The notes under the pieces are model-generated. The model did no database searches and was not told the DNA's origin. It worked only from the letters and a program-made list of their open reading frames with translations. From the NCBI GenBank assembly GCA_019420325.1, contig JAHZHK010000098.1:1741-10453 (forward strand): DNA of 8,713 nt, given 5' to 3'. The number at the start of each line of letters is the position of its first letter. Positions within the stretch are counted from its first letter, which is position 1. The DNA comes from Coriobacteriaceae bacterium. GTDB taxonomy: Bacteria > Actinomycetota > Coriobacteriia > Coriobacteriales > UMGS124. Positions 5,223 through 8,713 of the stretch are shown piece by piece. The position numbers were made by a program, and so were the translations under genes.

Positions 5223-7814
5223 ATGGCCGACGAGACTATCGAAACCCAAGGCTCTCCTGACGACGCCTTCGCTCCGGGCTCGCTGGGCAGGCGCGCCCCC
5301 ATCTGGCACGAAGGCGACCCCGAAATGCCGGGCGACGAGATCTTCGAGCTCTTCATGCAGTGGTGCCTCGACCGCGGCATCGAGCTGTGGCCCCACCAGG
5401 AGGAGGCCATCATGGACCTCGTTCTGGGCGACCACGTCATCCTGGGTACCCCCACGGGCTCCGGCAAGTCGATGGTGGCCCTCGGCATGCACTTCCTCGC
5501 CCTGTGCCAGGGCTGGAAGTCGTACTACACCGCCCCCATCAAGGCCCTGGTCAGCGAGAAGTTCTTCTACCTGTGCGACGTCTTCGGCAAGGAGAACGTC
5601 GGCATGATCACAGGCGACACTTCCATCAACCCCGGTGCCATGATCGTCTGCTGCACGGCCGAGATCCTGGCAAACGCGGCCCTTCGCGAGGGCGAGGGGG
5701 CCGACATCGGCTACGTCGCAATGGACGAGTTCCACTACTTTGGCGACAGCGACCGCGGCTGGGCCTGGCAGGTACCGCTTCTGACCCTTCCCAGCACGAA
5801 GTTCCTGCTCATGAGCGCCACGCTGGGCGACACGAGCGCCATCGCCGCCAAGCTCGAGGACACGACGGGGGCCTCCGTCGACATCATCGCCGACGCCCAG
5901 CGCCCGGTACCGCTCACCTACGAATACGTGGAGACCTCGCTTGAGGGCACGGTCGAGATTGCCCTGCGCGAGGGCAAGGCGCCCATCTACGTGGTCCACT
6001 TTGCTCAGGATGCCGCGCTTGAGAGCGCTCAATCGCTGGCAAGCTTCGGCGTCGCCACTAAGGAACAGCGCGAACGCATCAAGGAGGCCATCAAGGGTAC
6101 GCGCTTCACCACGGCTTTCGGCAAGATTCTCCAGCGCCTGCTTGGCTGCGGCGTGGGCGTGCACCACGCGGGTATGCTCCCCCGCTATCGCCTGCTTGTG
6201 GAAAAGCTCGCCCAACAGGGCCTCCTTCCCGTTATCTGCGGCACCGACACGCTTGGCGTTGGCATCAACGTGCCCATCCACACCGTGTTGCTCACCGCCC
6301 TTGCCAAGTTCGACGGCTCGCATATGCGCAGGCTCGGCTCGCGTGAGTTCCATCAGATTGCCGGCCGCGCAGGACGCGCAGGCTTCGACACGGAAGGCCT
6401 GGTCATCGCCGAGGCAACTGAGTACGACATCGAGCGCGCAAAGGCCCTTGCCAAAGCTGGTGGCGACCCCAAGAAGGCCCGCAGCATCAAGACGAAGAAG
6501 CCGCCCGAGGGCTTTGTGGGCTGGAACAAGCAGAACTTCGACAAGCTCATCGAGTCGGTGCCTGCCACGCTCACACCGCGCATGCGCATCACCAACTCCA
6601 TGGTGCTCGCCGAGGTTGAGCAGGGCGGCGACGCCTGGGCGCGCGTGTACAAGCTCGTCGACGATTCCATGCAGTCCGACGCCGAGAAGCTCAAGCTCCG
6701 CGCCCGCACCGACGAGGTGTTCTCCACCCTCATCGACGCCGGCGTGGTGGAGAAGGTGACTCACGACGACGGAACCGTCGAGTACTTCACCACGGTCGAC
6801 CTGCCTGACGATTTCGCTCTCGACCAGCCGCTTTCGCCCTTCCTGCTTGCAGCGCTCGAGCTTCTTGATCCGGAAAGCGAGACGTACGCCCTCGATGTTA
6901 TCTCGATGATCGAGTCCACGCTCGAGCAGCCCCGCCAGGTGCTTCGCGCCCAGGAGCGCGAGGCCCGTAGTCGCGCCATGGCCGAGATGAAGGCCGACGG
7001 AATCGAGTACGACGAGCGCATCGAGCGCCTGCAGGACGTGACCTACCCCAAGCCGCTCGAGGATATGCTCGCCGAGGCCTTTGCCCAGTACTGCGAGGCC
7101 GTACCGTGGGCGCGCGACTACCAGCTCGCCCCCAAGTCGGTGCTGCGCGACATGCTCGAGCGCTGCGCTGACTTCAAGAGCTACATTCAGACCTACAACC
7201 TCGCGCGCGCCGAAGGCATCCTCCTGCGCTATCTCTCCGAGGCCTACCGCTGCCTGGACAGGACCTTGCCGCTCGACAAGCGTGACGACCAGCTCAAGGA
7301 CATCATCTCCTGGCTGGGCCTCGTCGTGCGCTCCGTCGACTCGAGCCTGGTGGACGAGTGGGCAAACACCGGCTCCATGCCCGAGGAGCCCGGCGCCCTC
7401 GTGCTCGAAAACGTGGTGGTACGCGACCGCCGCGCGCTTACGGTGCTCGTGCGCAACGCCCTGTTCAGCCGCGTGCGCCTTGTAGCCAAGGACGACGCCA
7501 AGGCACTCGGCGCGCTCGACTCCGACTGGTCGTTCGGCGAGCTCAAGTGGAAGCATGTGCTCGATGCGTACTACGAGGCGCACGAAGAGGTGCTGCTCGA
7601 CGCCGACGCGCGCTCCGCCACCTACTTCCACGTGGATAAGACCGACGAGAAAGAGAAGCACCTCTGGCACGTGCACCAGGTGCTTAGCGATCCCGAGGGC
7701 GACCACGACTTCGGCATCATGGCCGACGTCGACCTCGACGCCACGCAGGAGGAAGGCAACGTCGTCTTTGCCAACTACCGCGCAGGTTCCATCGAGGAGC
7801 TGCTCGGCAAGTAG
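5223..7814 (+). CDS. Ski2-like DExH-box helicase with DUF3516 C-terminal domain
   Basis: This 863-residue superfamily 2 helicase should use ATP to remodel or unwind nucleic acid, probably RNA, in the cytoplasm; the precise substrate is unknown. Helicase motifs appear in order: a Q-like HQEEAI (58-63), Walker A GTPTGSGKS (75-83, Lys82), Ia APIKALVSEKF (104-114), ITGD (129-132), CTAEILAN (144-151), DEFH (motif II, 168-171), SAT (motif III, 198-200), HHAGMLPRYR, GTDTLGVGIN (motif V) and QIAGRAGR (motif VI, 378-385). From about residue 430 the sequence follows the DUF3516 pattern: GWNKQNFDKLIESVP, FALDQPLSPFLLAALELLDP, YALDVISMIESTLEQPRQVL, MKADGIEYDERIE, TYPKPLEDML and WLGLVVRSVDSSLVDEW. The length is normal for the family and nothing is truncated. 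It is distinct from HelY and Hel308 by its C-terminal domain. The start at 5223 is set by GAAAGGAAAGG; the 44 extra codons back to 5091 are Arg/His/Pro-rich and look non-coding. Confidence 0.96.
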   Translation: MADETIETQGSPDDAFAPGSLGRRAPIWHEGDPEMPGDEIFELFMQWCLDRGIELWPHQEEAIMDLVLGDHVILGTPTGSGKSMVALGMHFLALCQGWKSYYTAPIKALVSEKFFYLCDVFGKENVGMITGDTSINPGAMIVCCTAEILANAALREGEGADIGYVAMDEFHYFGDSDRGWAWQVPLLTLPSTKFLLMSATLGDTSAIAAKLEDTTGASVDIIADAQRPVPLTYEYVETSLEGTVEIALREGKAPIYVVHFAQDAALESAQSLASFGVATKEQRERIKEAIKGTRFTTAFGKILQRLLGCGVGVHHAGMLPRYRLLVEKLAQQGLLPVICGTDTLGVGINVPIHTVLLTALAKFDGSHMRRLGSREFHQIAGRAGRAGFDTEGLVIAEATEYDIERAKALAKAGGDPKKARSIKTKKPPEGFVGWNKQNFDKLIESVPATLTPRMRITNSMVLAEVEQGGDAWARVYKLVDDSMQSDAEKLKLRARTDEVFSTLIDAGVVEKVTHDDGTVEYFTTVDLPDDFALDQPLSPFLLAALELLDPESETYALDVISMIESTLEQPRQVLRAQEREARSRAMAEMKADGIEYDERIERLQDVTYPKPLEDMLAEAFAQYCEAVPWARDYQLAPKSVLRDMLERCADFKSYIQTYNLARAEGILLRYLSEAYRCLDRTLPLDKRDDQLKDIISWLGLVVRSVDSSLVDEWANTGSMPEEPGALVLENVVVRDRRALTVLVRNALFSRVRLVAKDDAKALGALDSDWSFGELKWKHVLDAYYEAHEEVLLDADARSATYFHVDKTDEKEKHLWHVHQVLSDPEGDHDFGIMADVDLDATQEEGNVVFANYRAGSIEELLGK

Positions 7815-7847
7815 GGATTGGTCCGCACGGCGTAGATTCGCAACGCA

Positions 7848-7892
7848 AGAAGGGCGGCGCGGGGAATGTTGCATATCCCGCGCCGCCCTTCT
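7848..7892 (+). terminator. Long perfect hairpin after the helicase gene, probable terminator
   Basis: AGAAGGGCGGCGCGGG (7848-7863) is exactly complementary to CCCGCGCCGCCCTTCT (7877-7892), a 16-bp GC-rich stem with a 13-nt loop. The stem starts 34 bp after the helicase stop. No T-run follows on either strand (CTTCTACTTGCG on the plus side), so termination efficiency is uncertain. It may instead protect the mRNA 3' end. Confidence 0.65.
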
Positions 7893-7953
7893 ACTTGCGC
7901 ATACATATGAGACGCCCTCTGTGCCGTTCCGGCCCACTACCAGCTACAAGAGG

Positions 7954-7983
7954 AAAAAACCAGCCGCACGATCGCGCTGCGGC
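7954..7983 (-). terminator. Rho-independent terminator of the yqhA-like gene
   Basis: On the minus strand, GCCGCA and TGCGGC (plus 7978-7983 and 7963-7968) form a 6-bp stem with a 9-nt loop. TGG and then TTTTTT follow (AAAAAA at 7954-7959 on the plus strand). The stem starts only a few bases past the gene's TAG. Confidence 0.75.
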
Positions 7984-7987
7984 CGCG

Positions 7988-8581
7988 CTACTCCTCTTCC
8001 CCTTCGCGCTTGTGCGCGACCATGATGTGGCGCACGAAATAGGCCATCGAAAGAACGACGGCGCCGATGCCTCCGCCCATGCACAGAAGGTCGAGCGAGT
8101 CCGCTCCGTGGATGAGGCGCCCGAGGAAGAACACGCCCATCACCACAACAATGACGCTGACGAGCTTCTCCTTGAGGTCGTCGAGCGTGTGAATCTCAAG
8201 CCAAGAGGGCATCTCGATCTCGTCGTCGACGAACAGGGAGTACAGACCGATGCTCATGATGTAGAGCACGATGGACAGCAGGAAGAAGTCAGCGTACTCG
8301 ATGTACTCGACCAGCATGTCCTGCATCGTGAGCTCGCCCTTGACGACCTCGATGGTGACGCCGATGGTGGAGAGAAGCGTGGCGAGGGTCATGGCAATGG
8401 CGGCGATGAACAGGCCAAAGCTCGGCACCGCTGCCATGAAACGCGTGTAGCCCACAAGGCGGTGGCTTGCGTCGCGGGGCGTCTTGGCGTCCTTTTTCAC
8501 ATCGACGCCCGTAGCCTCGCCTGTTGCCTGCGAGACGGTCTCGTCTTCGTGCTTCGAAGGTTTGGGTTCCGTGCTCTTCAT
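7988..8581 (-). CDS. YqhA/UPF0114 family integral membrane protein
   Basis: This 197-residue protein has four predicted membrane helices, at about 49-79, 98-118, 140-157 and 163-185. The features I associate with the YqhA/UPF0114 family are an Asp-led second helix (YADFFLLSIVLYIMSIGLYSLFV), then MPSWLEIHTLDDLKEKLVSVIVVVM with the WL-x-I-x2-LDDLK signature. The family's function is not established; E. coli YqhA is about 164 residues. This protein carries an extra charged, soluble N-terminal stretch of about 44 residues (Lys/Glu/Thr-rich) and an acidic Glu-rich C-terminus (KREGEEE). The ATG at 8581 is preferred because AAAGGA lies at 8588-8593, 6 bases upstream. An open frame reaches 8635 but that start lacks such a box. 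The gene converges with the helicase gene and has its own terminator and probable promoter. Confidence 0.85.
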   Translation of the reverse strand: MKSTEPKPSKHEDETVSQATGEATGVDVKKDAKTPRDASHRLVGYTRFMAAVPSFGLFIAAIAMTLATLLSTIGVTIEVVKGELTMQDMLVEYIEYADFFLLSIVLYIMSIGLYSLFVDDEIEMPSWLEIHTLDDLKEKLVSVIVVVMGVFFLGRLIHGADSLDLLCMGGGIGAVVLSMAYFVRHIMVAHKREGEEE

Positions 8582-8611
8582 CGCTGTTCCTTTCGTCGGC
8601 GTATTCGGACA

Positions 8612-8617
8612 ATTGTA
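8612..8617 (-). promoter_or_regulatory. Candidate -10 box for the yqhA-like gene
   Basis: The minus strand reads TACAAT, 30 bp before the ATG at 8581. The hexamer 17 bp further upstream (TCGCTT) is a poor -35. The perfect 8-bp palindrome GAACGTTC (8618-8625) directly abuts the -10 box, so a repressor or activator may substitute for the weak -35. Confidence 0.4.
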
Positions 8618-8698
8618 GAACGTTCGCATACACAAAGCGACTCATATGCGCACTCGCGTCAAAATGCTATGCGCTCGCCACCGACGGCAGACGCGTCG

Positions 8699-8707
8699 TG
8701 CTACGAT
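8699..8707 (+). promoter_or_regulatory. Possible extended -10 promoter at the window's right edge
   Basis: TGCTACGAT fits a TGn-TACGAT extended -10 pattern. No coding frame starts within the remaining bases, so any gene it drives lies beyond the window. Confidence 0.25.
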
Positions 8708-8713
8708 ACGCCC

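Noticed and set aside
4995..7937. 980-residue open frame on the minus strand opposite the helicase gene
   Set aside because: It is the antisense shadow of a clearly coding GC-rich gene. The protein is a Val/Ala/His/Gly/Leu-rich string without recognisable domains, and it also crosses the DAHP synthase promoter region.
8618..8625. LexA/SOS box upstream of the yqhA-like gene
   Set aside because: GAACGTTC lacks the four-base spacer of the actinobacterial/Gram-positive GAAC-N4-GTTC operator.

Overview
This is a GC-rich bacterial chromosomal segment with dense, ordinary coding. It most resembles an actinobacterium, probably of the class Coriobacteriia (Collinsella/Olsenella/Eggerthella-like). That placement is inference from strong C/G third-position bias, a DUF3516-type DExH helicase (a mainly actinobacterial family) and the family make-up of the other genes. 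No rRNA, tRNA, CRISPR array, transposase or prophage gene is visible.

Layout, left to right. (1) The 3' part of a gene whose start lies outside the window (1-1752, +). It has an Ala/Gln-rich, repeat-containing N-terminal region and a C-terminal DUF3825-like domain, and is followed by a hairpin terminator. (2) A DUF1846-family protein (1987-3006, +) with its own promoter and ribosome binding site. It lacks the C-terminal third normally found in this family. (3) mscL (3095-about 3549, +), a mechanosensitive channel with a C-terminal zinc-ribbon tail. Its last codons are out of frame because of a run of eight C, and a strong terminator follows. (4) A 373-bp gene-free gap between convergent genes. 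It holds two terminators and, between them, a long imperfect palindrome of about 150 bp with 15-bp perfect arms and two internal hairpins. (5) A class I DAHP synthase (3923-4951, -), first enzyme of the shikimate pathway. (6) A divergently transcribed Ski2-like DExH helicase with a DUF3516 C-terminus (5223-7814, +). (7) A YqhA/UPF0114 four-helix membrane protein (7988-8581, -), convergent with the helicase; each has its own 3' hairpin.

The genes look like separate, mostly single-gene transcription units rather than one pathway: nearly every gene is bounded by a hairpin or by divergent promoters. MscL and YqhA are both membrane proteins but are not linked in an operon. No multi-gene novel system is evident. 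The items most worth attention are the structured palindrome at 3693-3845, the C8 frameshift in mscL, and the shortened DUF1846 protein.
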